Positions 51,613-60,400 of a DNA stretch of 64,000 bases are shown piece after piece. Source of the DNA: Anaerococcus urinomassiliensis. GTDB taxonomy: Bacteria > Bacillota > Clostridia > Tissierellales > Peptoniphilaceae. The notes under the pieces are model-generated. The model had not been told where the DNA came from. It ran no database searches and was given only the letters and a program-made list of their open reading frames with translations. Made by a program: the position numbers and the translations under genes. How positions within the stretch are numbered: the first letter of the stretch is position 1; every line of letters starts with the position of its first letter. Location of the stretch: positions 1,680,475 to 1,744,474 of the forward strand of contig NZ_LT635782.1 in assembly GCF_900128425.1 (NCBI RefSeq), read 5' to 3'.

Positions 51613-52462
51613 TGTAGGCCTCCTTTATCATATATACCATAATGTCTTCGATACTAGGATTTTCTAGCTCTATTCCTTCTGGCATTTCTTCTCTTATCAC
51701 CAAACATTCATGGCCAAATTTGTGTTTCCTGACTGCAATAATTGCATTTTTATCCAAACTTTCATATTCTTCATCATTTAATGAAACTAAGCCATAAATC
51801 TCTATTAGTTTATCTTTTTCCTCGTTAAATAATAAATCCCCTTTGTGGATAAAGGCAATATAGTCAGCTATTTTTTCTAAGTCAGACAAAATATGAGAAG
51901 ATATTAAGACTGTGTGTTTCTCATCTTGGATAAAATCAAGTAGAATATCCAAAAAATCATCTCTTGCAACTGGATCAAGTCCACTTGTTGCCTCATCTAA
52001 TATTAATAGTTCAGCATTGTGAGATAGGGCCAAAGCAAAAGATAATTTCATTTTCATACCACGAGAAAAAGATTTTATTGCTTGTTTTTCTGGCAAATCG
52101 AATCTATTCACCAAACCATAAAATACATCTTCTTGCCAATAGTCCCTATAAAGCTTTTCATGAAATGTTTCAATTTCACCAATATCCATATTATCTGGCA
52201 AATACAAGTCATCATAAACAAATCCAATTTTATATTTTTCCTCTTCAGTAAGATTATTTATATCTTTGCCAAATACTTCAATTGTTCCTCTATCTTTCTT
52301 TAAGGCATTCAACAGTAATTTTAATGTTGTTGATTTGCCCGCCCCATTTTCTCCAATAAGACCTGTTACAGTTCCCTTTTTGATATTAAGGTCTAATGGT
52401 CCTAACTTAAAGCCTAAGAATTCTTTTTCAACATTTTTTAGCTTGATTATATCATCCATCAT
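51593..52462 (-). CDS. ABC transporter ATP-binding protein (YtrB/BcrA-like)
   Basis: A 289-residue ATPase: Walker A 'GENGAGKSTTLKLLLNA', Q-loop 'IGFVYDDLYLPDNMD', signature 'FSRGMKMKLSFALALSHN' and Walker B 'LLILDEATSGLDPVARDDF', then 'ISSHILSDLEKIADYIAF'. A C-terminal extension of about 70 residues follows. Its start overlaps the GntR gene by 11 bases, so it is translationally coupled. Confidence 0.9.
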   Translation of the reverse strand: MMDDIIKLKNVEKEFLGFKLGPLDLNIKKGTVTGLIGENGAGKSTTLKLLLNALKKDRGTIEVFGKDINNLTEEEKYKIGFVYDDLYLPDNMDIGEIETFHEKLYRDYWQEDVFYGLVNRFDLPEKQAIKSFSRGMKMKLSFALALSHNAELLILDEATSGLDPVARDDFLDILLDFIQDEKHTVLISSHILSDLEKIADYIAFIHKGDLLFNEEKDKLIEIYGLVSLNDEEYESLDKNAIIAVRKHKFGHECLVIREEMPEGIELENPSIEDIMVYMIKEAYNESLDI

Positions 52463-52829
52463 AATCCTCCAATATATCGAATAAGGATACTATTTCCTCT
52501 TTTGAGATGTCGGCAATCTTGGCTAAATCATTAATTTCTTTTACATATTCCTCTATCTTAATCATAAGTTTTTCCCTAACAATCTTGGGATCTTGGCTTT
52601 TGATAAAAGAACCCTTGCCAGCAACAGTGTTAATTAGTCCTTCTTTTTCAAGCTCGTCATAGGCTCTTTTTGTAGTAATAACACTGACCTTAAGCTCTTT
52701 TGCCAAAAATCTTATAGAGGGTAAAGGTTCGTTAATGTCTAATTCATCATTTAAAATAGCATCTCTTATCTGGTTTTTGATTTGTAAATATATCGGATCT
52801 TTACTCGAGTACTTTATTTTTATATCCAT
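52452..52829 (-). CDS. GntR-family regulator, YtrA subgroup
   Basis: A 125-residue repressor: an N-terminal winged helix 'PIYLQIKNQIRDAILNDEL', 'LPSIRFLAKELKVSVITTKR' and 'AYDELEKEGLINTVAGKGSF', then a short helical tail for dimerisation, the length typical of YtrA proteins without a large effector domain. First gene of the ABC operon, probably repressing it. The promoter has two TGTATA repeats over the -10. Confidence 0.92.
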   Translation of the reverse strand: MDIKIKYSSKDPIYLQIKNQIRDAILNDELDINEPLPSIRFLAKELKVSVITTKRAYDELEKEGLINTVAGKGSFIKSQDPKIVREKLMIKIEEYVKEINDLAKIADISKEEIVSLFDILEDYDG

Positions 52830-52841
52830 ATATCCTCCATC

Positions 52842-52877
52842 TGTATATAGTGTATATTAACAGTTATAATCTGTCAA
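52842..52877 (-). promoter_or_regulatory. promoter of the GntR/ABC operon
   Basis: Minus-strand TTGACA (52872-52877), 17 bases, TACACT (52849-52854). The -10 is embedded in the plus-strand sequence TGTATATAGTGTATA, a direct repeat of TGTATA (52842-52847 and 52851-52856) that may be the GntR operator. Confidence 0.7.
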
Positions 52878-52898
52878 TGCCTATTATAAAATACCACA

Positions 52899-52928
52899 CA
52901 AAAAAAGATGCGATTTCTCGCATCTTTT
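52899..52928 (-). terminator. terminator of the sigma-factor gene and gltX cluster
   Basis: An 11-bp perfect stem AAAAGATGCGA/TCGCATCTTTT with a 4-base loop and T-run on the minus strand; it begins at the stop codon. Confidence 0.9.
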
Positions 52929-54000
52929 AGTTTTCGCTATCAGAAAACTCTTTTAATTTTCCTAAGGCTTGGTTTTCTATTTGTCTGATTCTCTCTCTTG
53001 ATAGGTCGTAGATTGTGCCTATTTCTTCTAGAGTTTTTGGTTTTTCGTTGTCTAGACCATAACGGTAGATTATGATTTGTTTTTCTCTATCTGTAAGTTG
53101 GTCTAGGGCTTTCATTAGGAAGTTTTCCATGTCACGTTCTAGTATTAGCATGTCAACTGGGGTTGACTCGTCTCCTACCATGTCCATCAGCTCATCACCT
53201 GTGGAGTCCTCAGAGTCCAGATTGATGTTTAGGGATGTTGAGTTTACTTGGTTACGGTTGATTAAAAATAGGTCATCAGCTTGTTTTTTGTCTATGCCCT
53301 CTTTTTCCAAGATTTTGTATAATTCTTCATCGCTAGCTTCTGGATTTGCCTTTAGGATTTGCTTTAGTTTGTTTAGTTTCAAGTACTTGCCAGCAGGTAT
53401 CCTTATGGTGTGACCTTCTTTGTTGATAGCTTTCCTTATTGCCTTGTCTATCCATTTGTAAGCATAGGTTGTAAATTTGTAGCCTAGACTTAGGTCAAAT
53501 TTTTCTGCTGCTCTTATCATACCAAGCATACCTGATTGGACTAGGTCTTCAAGATCAAGGTCATTACCGTGCGATCTATAGAAGTATGATGCACGACTTC
53601 TTACAAGACCTTGGTTTTTTTCTACTAGGGCTGCTAGGGCATTTTGGTTGCCTGCCTGGAATTGTTCTACTATCTCTTCATTGGTCATGTCGGATAGTTT
53701 CATCATATCTTTTCTAGAAAGTGGAGTGATGGCTGTGGATTCGCTCCTTTTTATAGGGGCGTCGTCCTCTTCATCATCGACTTCATCTATTGCTTCATCT
53801 TCGATGTCGCTATCTTCGTCGATTTCCTCTACCTCTACTATTATTTCTTCTTCTAGTAGATATTCTTCTAGTTCTTCTTTTTCTTCATCTGATAATTCTT
53901 CTAGGACACTTGAGATTTCTTCTTCGCTCATATCTTCGGAGTTGAAGAATGAACGAATTTTCTCAAGTGTCACATCTTCTTTTAAATTTATTTTATCCAT
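52927..54000 (-). CDS. sigma-70 family factor with acidic N-terminal extension
   Basis: A 357-residue sigma factor. Residues 1 to about 88 are extremely acidic (Glu/Asp-rich). Region 2 begins near residue 106 ('LALVEKNQGLV'-like), with 'LDLEDLVQSGMLGMIRAAEK' and the promoter-melting region 'YKFTTYAYKWIDKAIRKAI', in which one of the two invariant tryptophans of primary sigma is Lys. Region 4 has 'LTDREKQIIIYRYGL' and the HTH 'TLEEIGTIYDLSRERIRQIE'. It occupies the place where sigH follows rlmB-yacP in other Firmicutes. It may be an alternative or secondary housekeeping-like sigma; its regulon is unknown. Confidence 0.85.
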   Translation of the reverse strand: MDKINLKEDVTLEKIRSFFNSEDMSEEEISSVLEELSDEEKEELEEYLLEEEIIVEVEEIDEDSDIEDEAIDEVDDEEDDAPIKRSESTAITPLSRKDMMKLSDMTNEEIVEQFQAGNQNALAALVEKNQGLVRSRASYFYRSHGNDLDLEDLVQSGMLGMIRAAEKFDLSLGYKFTTYAYKWIDKAIRKAINKEGHTIRIPAGKYLKLNKLKQILKANPEASDEELYKILEKEGIDKKQADDLFLINRNQVNSTSLNINLDSEDSTGDELMDMVGDESTPVDMLILERDMENFLMKALDQLTDREKQIIIYRYGLDNEKPKTLEEIGTIYDLSRERIRQIENQALGKLKEFSDSEN

Positions 54001-54037
54001 ATCTTACCTTTTAGTGAATTTATTTTACCTTGTATCG

Positions 54038-54565
54038 CTAATTAGATTCCAAGTCTTTTTTCATTTGGTCAATTTTTTCTATCAATTCATTTGATAGAGG
54101 AAATGACTTAAAATTACGGTTGAAATCCGCTTTTCTTTTACGTTTTATCTTTGAATTATTGTTAAAAATATCAGCTTTTAGCTCAGTTGAAGTCATCCTG
54201 CTTGCTCCCTTGCTTGTGGCAAGGATTTGTATTTGCCCATCATCTGTGACCACCTTTAGATTGTGCCTACGACCTATATCTAAAATTTGTTTTTCTATGT
54301 AGGTGTCGGCCGTTTGAAATCTTTTTGTGTAGACAATTTCCATACCATATTTTTCTTCGATTGTCTCTTTGGGTCTATCAAGATTGTAGGCATCAAAGAC
54401 TATTATGACTTCCTCCCCACTCATGGACATATATTCTGCTAATTCTTCTACGAGAGCAAGCCTTGCATCTTCTAAATTTTGCTTGGCTAGTTCTTTTAGT
54501 TCTGGCCAAGCATTTATCACATTATATCCATCTATAATGGTGATATTTCTTTTAGTTAAAGCCAT
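54038..54565 (-). CDS. NYN-domain ribonuclease (YacP/Rae1-like)
   Basis: A 175-residue PIN-like nuclease. It begins 'ITIIDGYNVINAWPELKEL' with the first catalytic Asp, then 'EVIIVFDAYNL' and 'ADTYIEKQILDIGRRHNLKV' and 'VVTDDGQIQILATSKGASRM', giving the acidic active site. Relatives (Rae1) cleave mRNA on the ribosome. It overlaps the rlmB stop by 14 bases, in the conserved cysS-rlmB-yacP arrangement. Confidence 0.9.
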   Translation of the reverse strand: MALTKRNITIIDGYNVINAWPELKELAKQNLEDARLALVEELAEYMSMSGEEVIIVFDAYNLDRPKETIEEKYGMEIVYTKRFQTADTYIEKQILDIGRRHNLKVVTDDGQIQILATSKGASRMTSTELKADIFNNNSKIKRKRKADFNRNFKSFPLSNELIEKIDQMKKDLESN

Positions 54566-55256
54566 TTTGCCTTACAACCTCGTACATAGAAATAGCACTT
54601 GCAACTGACGCATTTAGGCTATTGACCAAACCTTGCATAGGAATTTTGACTAGCATGTCACAGTGCTCTCTTACCATCCTGCTAAGGCCATCGCCCTCGT
54701 TGCCAACAACAAGAGCAACTTTTCCCTTAAGGTCAGTTTGGTCGATAGAACTTTCTGCTTCGCCTGCTAGGCCATAGATCCAAAAGCCTCGCTCTTTCAA
54801 TTCTTCCATAGTACGGTTGAGGTTTTTTACCATGACAATCTTGATATTATTTATTGCTCCAGCACTTGTCTTATATACTGTTGGTGTGACCTTGGCTGAG
54901 CGGCGTTCTGGTATGATTACTCCATCAAAACCAAAGCTTTCAGCAGATCTAATGATGGCTCCAAGGTTGTGGGGGTCTTCTATTTTGTCAAGCAATATAA
55001 GTTTTTCTGAGTCTGATAAGTCATCCAAGGATCCATATTTGAATGATTCAACTTCGATCATCACACCTTGGTGATTGCCTTCTACATCTTTAAAAAAGTT
55101 TTTGTCTACAAATTTGATCTCTACCTTTGCTCTAGTAAGCTTATCTATGATTTTTCCTACTATGGGTGTTTTTTGATCTATGATATAGGCCTTATTGATT
55201 GCAACTCCTGCATCAATAGTTTCAAGAACTGGCTTTCTGCCATAAATCTTATCCAT
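54552..55256 (-). CDS. rlmB: 23S rRNA (guanosine-2'-O)-methyltransferase, TrmH/SpoU family
   Basis: A 234-residue SPOUT methyltransferase. 'MDKIYGRKPVLETIDAG' begins the substrate-binding domain. The trefoil-knot catalytic motifs are 'LDKIEDPHNLGAIIRSAESF' (Asn, Arg), 'VALVVGNEGDGLSRMVRE' and 'IPMQGLVNSLNASVASAISM'. It shares one base with the cysS stop (TAATG). The gene setting supports RlmB or a close rRNA-modifying relative. Confidence 0.93.
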   Translation of the reverse strand: MDKIYGRKPVLETIDAGVAINKAYIIDQKTPIVGKIIDKLTRAKVEIKFVDKNFFKDVEGNHQGVMIEVESFKYGSLDDLSDSEKLILLDKIEDPHNLGAIIRSAESFGFDGVIIPERRSAKVTPTVYKTSAGAINNIKIVMVKNLNRTMEELKERGFWIYGLAGEAESSIDQTDLKGKVALVVGNEGDGLSRMVREHCDMLVKIPMQGLVNSLNASVASAISMYEVVRQNGFN

Positions 55257-56677
55257 TACTTAAGCTCCCATTTGACGCCCTCGCGCGTATCTTTTATGGC
55301 TACACCCATTTGGTCAAGTTCATCGCGAATAGCATCTGCTCTTTGGTAGTCTTTGCTTTTCTTTGCAGCAGTTCTTTCTTCTATTAGAGCTAGGATCTTG
55401 TCCTCATCAATTCCTTCGTGAGATTTTTTGATATTTTTGATACCCAAGACTTCTTCAAGTTCTAAGAATTTGTCCAATACTGTTTTGATTAATGCCTTTG
55501 TATTATCACCACTTACTTTTGTATTGGCAAATTTTACCAAATCAAAAATCACTGTTATACCATCAGCTGTGTTTAGGTCATTGTCCATAACTTGGATAAA
55601 TTTATTTTCAAAGTCATAAAGTTCATCTAATAGAACTTTTTCACCTTCTGCTATTTCATCTCCGCTTGCCCCTGCTAGTAAATCCTCAAGTCTAAATACA
55701 GCATTGTTTATCCTATCTAGGGACTTTGATGCACCTTCTATAATCTCACGTGTGAAGTTGATTGGTTGACGGTAATTGGTTGTTAATAGCCAAAAGCGGA
55801 TTACCATAAGATCATATTCTTTTTTGATATCGTGAAGGGTGAAGAAGTTGCCTAAAGACTTACTCATCTTTGTTCCGTCTACTTGGATCATTCCATTGTG
55901 CATCCAGTAGTTGGCAAAGGTCTTTTCATTTAATGTTTCTGACTGGGCAATCTCGTTTTCGTGGTGAGGGAATTCCAAATCTTCCCCACCAGCGTGTATA
56001 TCTATGGTTTCTCCAAGGATTTTCTTGCTCATAGTTGAGCATTCTATATGCCAACCTGGACGGCCCTTACCCCATGGAGAGTCCCAAGCAACTTCGCCTT
56101 CTTTTTTGGTCTTCTTCCAAAGGGCAAAGTCTAGTGGGCTTTCTTTCTTGCTTGTGTCAGTATCTTCAAGCCTATTGCTTGCTCCGTGGAGCAAGTCCTC
56201 TACATTTTTGCCAGAAAGTTTGCCGTAGTCCTTAGCTTTTGCTACTCTAAAGTAAACATCTCCATCAGATTCGTAGGCTGCACCTTTTTCTACTAGGTCA
56301 GCTACAAAGTCTATGATATCATCCATTACCTCAGTCGCTCTTGGGTGGATGGTATCTTCTTCGTCGATGTTTAGGTCATTAGTATCTTCCATGTAGGCCT
56401 TAATATATCTATCAGTTACTTCTTTTGTAGTAATCCCTTCTTCGATAGATTTATTGATAATCTTATCGTCAACATCTGTGAAGTTTACTACATAAGTCAC
56501 ATCGTAACCCCTGTATTTTAAATACCTTCTAAAGGTATCAAATACTACCAAAGGCCTTGCATTTCCTATGTGCATATAGTCATAAACAGTAGGCCCACAG
56601 ACATACATTCTTACTTTGTTTTCTTCTATTGGTATAAATTCTTCTGTCTTTCTTGTGAGCGTGTTATGAATTTTCAT
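55256..56677 (-). CDS. cysS: cysteinyl-tRNA synthetase
   Basis: Class I synthetase, 473 residues. HIGH variant 'YDYMHIGNARPLVVFDTFRR', preceded by zinc Cys in 'MYVCGPTVYD'; 'CSTMSKKILGETIDIHAGG' and 'FPHHENEIAQSE' hold the other zinc ligands; KMSKS is in 'VDGTKMSKSLGNFF'. The C-terminal helical domain is present. It is two bases from gltX. Confidence 0.97.
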   Translation of the reverse strand: MKIHNTLTRKTEEFIPIEENKVRMYVCGPTVYDYMHIGNARPLVVFDTFRRYLKYRGYDVTYVVNFTDVDDKIINKSIEEGITTKEVTDRYIKAYMEDTNDLNIDEEDTIHPRATEVMDDIIDFVADLVEKGAAYESDGDVYFRVAKAKDYGKLSGKNVEDLLHGASNRLEDTDTSKKESPLDFALWKKTKKEGEVAWDSPWGKGRPGWHIECSTMSKKILGETIDIHAGGEDLEFPHHENEIAQSETLNEKTFANYWMHNGMIQVDGTKMSKSLGNFFTLHDIKKEYDLMVIRFWLLTTNYRQPINFTREIIEGASKSLDRINNAVFRLEDLLAGASGDEIAEGEKVLLDELYDFENKFIQVMDNDLNTADGITVIFDLVKFANTKVSGDNTKALIKTVLDKFLELEEVLGIKNIKKSHEGIDEDKILALIEERTAAKKSKDYQRADAIRDELDQMGVAIKDTREGVKWELK

Positions 56678-56679
56678 TT

Positions 56680-58164
56680 CTATAAGTTTTCCTTTACGTA
56701 GTTTAATCTCTTGGCAATTTTTTCCTTGCCCATTATTAGCATTACACTTGTAAGATCTGGTCCGTGAACTGATCCTGTGATGGCTGCCCTAATTGGGAAC
56801 CACAAGTTTTTGCCTTTGATACCTGTTTCTTTTTGTAGGGTTTTCATAATTGTTGATGCAAATTCTTGGTCTAATTCGTCAACTTCAGCAAGTTTTGCTA
56901 AGAAAGCATCAACTAATTTTCTTGAGTCTTCTTCTTTTAGTACTTCTTTTGCTTCTTCATCAAAGTCAACTTCGCTATCTTCTATATAATAATTTTTTGA
57001 TAAGTTTGGAGCATCTGAGAATTTATCAATGGCTGATTGCCAGGTGCTTGCAAGTAGGTTCATCTTTTCATCAGAATAATCTTCACTAATTAGACCAGCT
57101 TTTACCATGAATGGTTTGATTGCTTTTGCCAAATCTTCTACGCTCATTTCACGAACATAGTGGCCATTTACCCAGTCTAGTTTTCTCTTATCAAATACAG
57201 CTCCAGTTTTGTTTACTCTATCAAAGTCGAATTGCCTAGCAAGTTCTTCCATAGAGAAGATTTCTTCTTCACTATCTGGTGACCAACCTAGAAGTGCTAG
57301 GAAGTTGATCAAACCTTCTGCTGTGTAGCCTTCTTCTATGAAGTCTTCTACCATTCCATCGCCATTACGTTTTGAATATTTTTTGTGGTTTTCATTTAGT
57401 ACGGTTGGTAGGTGGATATATTCTGGTGCTTCCCAGCCAAAGGCTTCGTATAGGTAAACGTGTTTTGGTGTTGATGATATCCACTCATCTCCACGAACAA
57501 CGTGGGTAATCTTCATCAAGTGGTCGTCTACTACTACTGCAAAGTGGTAGGTTGGGTAGCCATCACGTTTGATAAGAACTTGGTCGTCCATATCATTTGT
57601 ATTGAAAGTAATCTTTCCCTTGATTCTATCCTCAAAAGAAATCTCACGATCATGTGGAAGTTTTAGTCTAACTGTATATTCTTCACCATTTGCTACTCTT
57701 TGTTTAGCTTCTTCCTTTGGTATAGAACGGCACAAACCGTCGTATTTTGGTGTAAGACCATCGGCTTTTTGTTGGTCACGAACTGCATCAACTCTCTCTT
57801 GTGAGCAGAAGCAATAGTAAGCCTTGTCTTCATCAATTAATTTTTCTATATATTTATCATAGATACCAGCTTTTACTCTGTCAGATTGGATGTATGGGCC
57901 GTATTCACCTTTTTCTGTAACTTGACCATTTTCATCAAGCACAACCCCTTCATCAATCTCAACACCAGACCAAGCCAAAGCTTTCAATAAGTTTTCCAAA
58001 GCTCCTTCTACAAATCTGGTTCTGTCGGTATCTTCTATTCTTAATATCATTGTTCCATCTGTATGTCTTGCATAAAGATAGTTAAACAATGCTGTCCTAA
58101 GTCCACCGATGTGTAGGTAACCGGTTGGAGATGGGGCAAATCTTACTCTAACGTCACTCATCAT
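56680..58164 (-). CDS. gltX: glutamyl-tRNA synthetase
   Basis: Class I synthetase, 494 residues. 'VRFAPSPTGYLHIGGLRTAL' carries the HIGH motif; 'ILRIEDTDRTRFVEGALENL' and 'HVVRGDEWISSTPKH' follow; the KMSKS equivalent is 'HKKYSKRNGDG' (KYSKR, as usual for bacterial GltX). The anticodon-binding domain is complete. It may be discriminating or non-discriminating; no gatCAB is seen here. First gene of the cluster, with a 160-base leader containing a hairpin but no T-box motif. Confidence 0.96.
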   Translation of the reverse strand: MMSDVRVRFAPSPTGYLHIGGLRTALFNYLYARHTDGTMILRIEDTDRTRFVEGALENLLKALAWSGVEIDEGVVLDENGQVTEKGEYGPYIQSDRVKAGIYDKYIEKLIDEDKAYYCFCSQERVDAVRDQQKADGLTPKYDGLCRSIPKEEAKQRVANGEEYTVRLKLPHDREISFEDRIKGKITFNTNDMDDQVLIKRDGYPTYHFAVVVDDHLMKITHVVRGDEWISSTPKHVYLYEAFGWEAPEYIHLPTVLNENHKKYSKRNGDGMVEDFIEEGYTAEGLINFLALLGWSPDSEEEIFSMEELARQFDFDRVNKTGAVFDKRKLDWVNGHYVREMSVEDLAKAIKPFMVKAGLISEDYSDEKMNLLASTWQSAIDKFSDAPNLSKNYYIEDSEVDFDEEAKEVLKEEDSRKLVDAFLAKLAEVDELDQEFASTIMKTLQKETGIKGKNLWFPIRAAITGSVHGPDLTSVMLIMGKEKIAKRLNYVKENL

Positions 58165-58278
58165 TACTCCTTTGTTACTAACTTCAATTATTATTACTTT
58201 ATTATCACTGTTATTTATTAATTATAATATATTTTGTCGTTTTTGATAATAAATTTTTGATACTTTAAAGATAATGAA

Positions 58279-58299
58279 AGGGAGTGCATAACACTCCCT
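58279..58299 (-). other. stem-loop in the gltX leader
   Basis: GGGAGTG/CACTCCC with a 5-base loop, extended by one A-T pair. Minus-strand sequence after it is TTTCATTATCTTT, a broken U-tract. It lies about 20 bases downstream of the predicted gltX start of transcription, so it is either a leader attenuator or the terminator of read-through from pepF. Confidence 0.55.
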
Positions 58300-58326
58300 C
58301 CACATCTTAACTTATTTAAGTATAAC

Positions 58327-58356
58327 ATTGTATACTCCAAAAATCAACTTTGTCAA
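58327..58356 (-). promoter_or_regulatory. gltX-cysS cluster promoter
   Basis: Minus-strand TTGACA (58351-58356), 18 bases, TACAAT (58327-58332), about 160 bases upstream of gltX and 50 bases after the pepF stop. Confidence 0.7.
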
Positions 58357-58405
58357 TAAGTTTTTTAATATTTAATTATATTTTGTCCTACAAAGTCTCT
58401 AAGTA

Positions 58406-60205
58406 TTATTTATACATGCCTAGTTTTTCGCAAAGTTCATCAATTTGATCTATGATTGAACCAATGAATGCAACAGTTTCTGAAATTGGTTTTGTACTTG
58501 TCATGTCAACTCCAGCTTTTTCAGCTAGTTCGATTGGTCCCATTGATCCACCAGATTTTAGTACTTCTAACCATCTATCTCTGTCTTCTTCTGTGCCATT
58601 TACGATTTTGTCAGAAATAACTGTGCCTACAGATAATCCTGCAGAATATGTGTATGGATATAAGCCCATATAATAGTGAGGTTGTCTCATCCATGTTAGC
58701 TCTGCACCTTCAGTTAATACAACTGCATCACCCCAGAATTCTTCCAATTTTTCTTTAAAAATTCGGTCCAAATCTGCTGCTGTTAAACTTTCATTATCTT
58801 CAACTTTTCTATAAACTTCCCTTTGGAAAGCAGCTTCGATAAAGTGAGTTACAAAGTTGTGGTAGTAGGTTTTTGAAATCATAGTTGATAGAACCCAAAG
58901 TTTCTCTCTGTCATCTTCTGCTTTGTTTAGCAAAAATCTTTCCATGGTGATTTCATTTGCAGTAGATGGTGATTCCACAAAGTACATGGACATATCAGAA
59001 TTTATGGCGTTTTGATTGTTGTTTGTATAGTAGAATTGTCCAGCGTGGCCCAATTCATGAGCAAGAGTCATAACTTGGCTCATCTTGTTGTTGTAAGTTG
59101 TCATGATAAATGGATGTGAACCATAAGGGCCAGAAGCAAAGGCACCTGTTCTCTTGCCAATATTTTGTGCATAGTCAATCCATCTCTCATCAAAAGCTCG
59201 TTTTAAAACAGTAGAGTATTCTTCACCAAGATTTGAAAGGCCTTCGACAATGTAATCACGAGCTTGGTCTATTGTTACTTCAGGTTCAAAATCTGGATTA
59301 ATATCTAGTTTTAGATCAGCATAGGTCATTTGGTCAAGACCGTAAACTTTCTTGATAATTCCTGCATATTTTCTCATATGAGGAGCAAGTTCTTTCATAA
59401 TAGTGTCTATATGATTTTCATAAATATCAAAATCTACATCTTGCATACTCAAAAGATAATGAAATACTGATTCGTAGCCACGGATATCAGAAATTCTCTT
59501 TTCATTTTCTACATGAGTCATATAAACAGAAGCATCTGCATTTTCATATTTTCTCAAAACATCGTGGTATCTCTTGAAAGCATCTCTACGCAAATCATCG
59601 CGTGGATCAGATTCCAAAAATTCCTCAAAAGTATTGTGATTTAGAACAATTTTTTCTCCATCGTATTCAAAATCTTCAAAGTCCATATCCCCATAACGCA
59701 TATCGTTGTAGTTTTTGTAAGGGGCGTCAAATGTTGGCATGAGATTTGCCAAAACTTTTTCTGTTTCATCAGATAATAAATACTTGGAATTTTTGATAAT
59801 TTGATCCAAGTAATATGTGTATTCCGGATATTTTTCCTTAGTCTCTTCCAAAAGTTTATTATCAGTTTTAGCAAGCATTGATGTGAAAAAGCTCAAAGAA
59901 GCATCAACCTTACTCATTTCATTGGCAAAATTCGCATATCTCTTTGCCATGGATGCATCGGTAGTATCAGTTTCCATAGTAATTCCAGCAAAAGTTCCAA
60001 GCCTATCAGCAAGGGCATGGATATTAGAATATTCATTCAATGCATTGTAGATATCCTCAGAGCTTGTAAAAGACTGGTGATTTTTAGCAAAATCAGCCGC
60101 CATATTTTTAATCTCTTCGATACTAGCTAGAAAAACCTCATCACTTTCAAAAAGGTCTTCAATAGCCCAAGTTTCCTTAACATCAACTTCATTTCTTTTT
60201 TTCAT
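58406..60205 (-). CDS. pepF: oligoendopeptidase F (M3 family)
   Basis: Zinc oligopeptidase, 599 residues from the ATG at 60205; an ATG four codons upstream is part of the GGAGG ribosome site. The HExxH motif is in 'LAHELGHAGQFYYT', with the third ligand Glu in 'FVESPSTANEITMERFL'. 'YPYTYSAGLSVGTVISDKI' is the typical substrate-binding tail. No signal peptide; intracellular peptide turnover. Divergent from the M29 aminopeptidase. Confidence 0.96.
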   Translation of the reverse strand: MKKRNEVDVKETWAIEDLFESDEVFLASIEEIKNMAADFAKNHQSFTSSEDIYNALNEYSNIHALADRLGTFAGITMETDTTDASMAKRYANFANEMSKVDASLSFFTSMLAKTDNKLLEETKEKYPEYTYYLDQIIKNSKYLLSDETEKVLANLMPTFDAPYKNYNDMRYGDMDFEDFEYDGEKIVLNHNTFEEFLESDPRDDLRRDAFKRYHDVLRKYENADASVYMTHVENEKRISDIRGYESVFHYLLSMQDVDFDIYENHIDTIMKELAPHMRKYAGIIKKVYGLDQMTYADLKLDINPDFEPEVTIDQARDYIVEGLSNLGEEYSTVLKRAFDERWIDYAQNIGKRTGAFASGPYGSHPFIMTTYNNKMSQVMTLAHELGHAGQFYYTNNNQNAINSDMSMYFVESPSTANEITMERFLLNKAEDDREKLWVLSTMISKTYYHNFVTHFIEAAFQREVYRKVEDNESLTAADLDRIFKEKLEEFWGDAVVLTEGAELTWMRQPHYYMGLYPYTYSAGLSVGTVISDKIVNGTEEDRDRWLEVLKSGGSMGPIELAEKAGVDMTSTKPISETVAFIGSIIDQIDELCEKLGMYK

Positions 60206-60334
60206 ATATTCCTCCATTCATATTTCTATAAAAACCTTTATTAATATCTATTTTACCCTAATGAGTATAGAAGTTAATGCTAATAAACTTTAATAAATAA
60301 ATCAAATCATTAAGGAAATCATATTGATTAAAAT

Positions 60335-60362
60335 TTGTGAAAATATTTTTTTAAAATACAAT
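60335..60362 (+). promoter_or_regulatory. possible promoter of the M29 aminopeptidase gene
   Basis: TTGTGA (60335-60340), 16 bases, TACAAT (60357-60362), 39 bases before the ATG. The -35 is imperfect. Confidence 0.45.
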
Positions 60363-60400
60363 CTATATAAAAGAACTTTTAATTAAGGAAAGAGGAATTT

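Noticed and set aside
53648..54094. Plus-strand Ser-rich ORF of 148 codons
   Set aside because: Antisense shadow of the Glu/Asp-rich N-terminus of the sigma factor, whose codons read as Ser on the other strand.
58165..58405. T-box leader for gltX
   Set aside because: No AGGGUGG-type antiterminator or specifier-loop pattern could be seen; only a simple hairpin.
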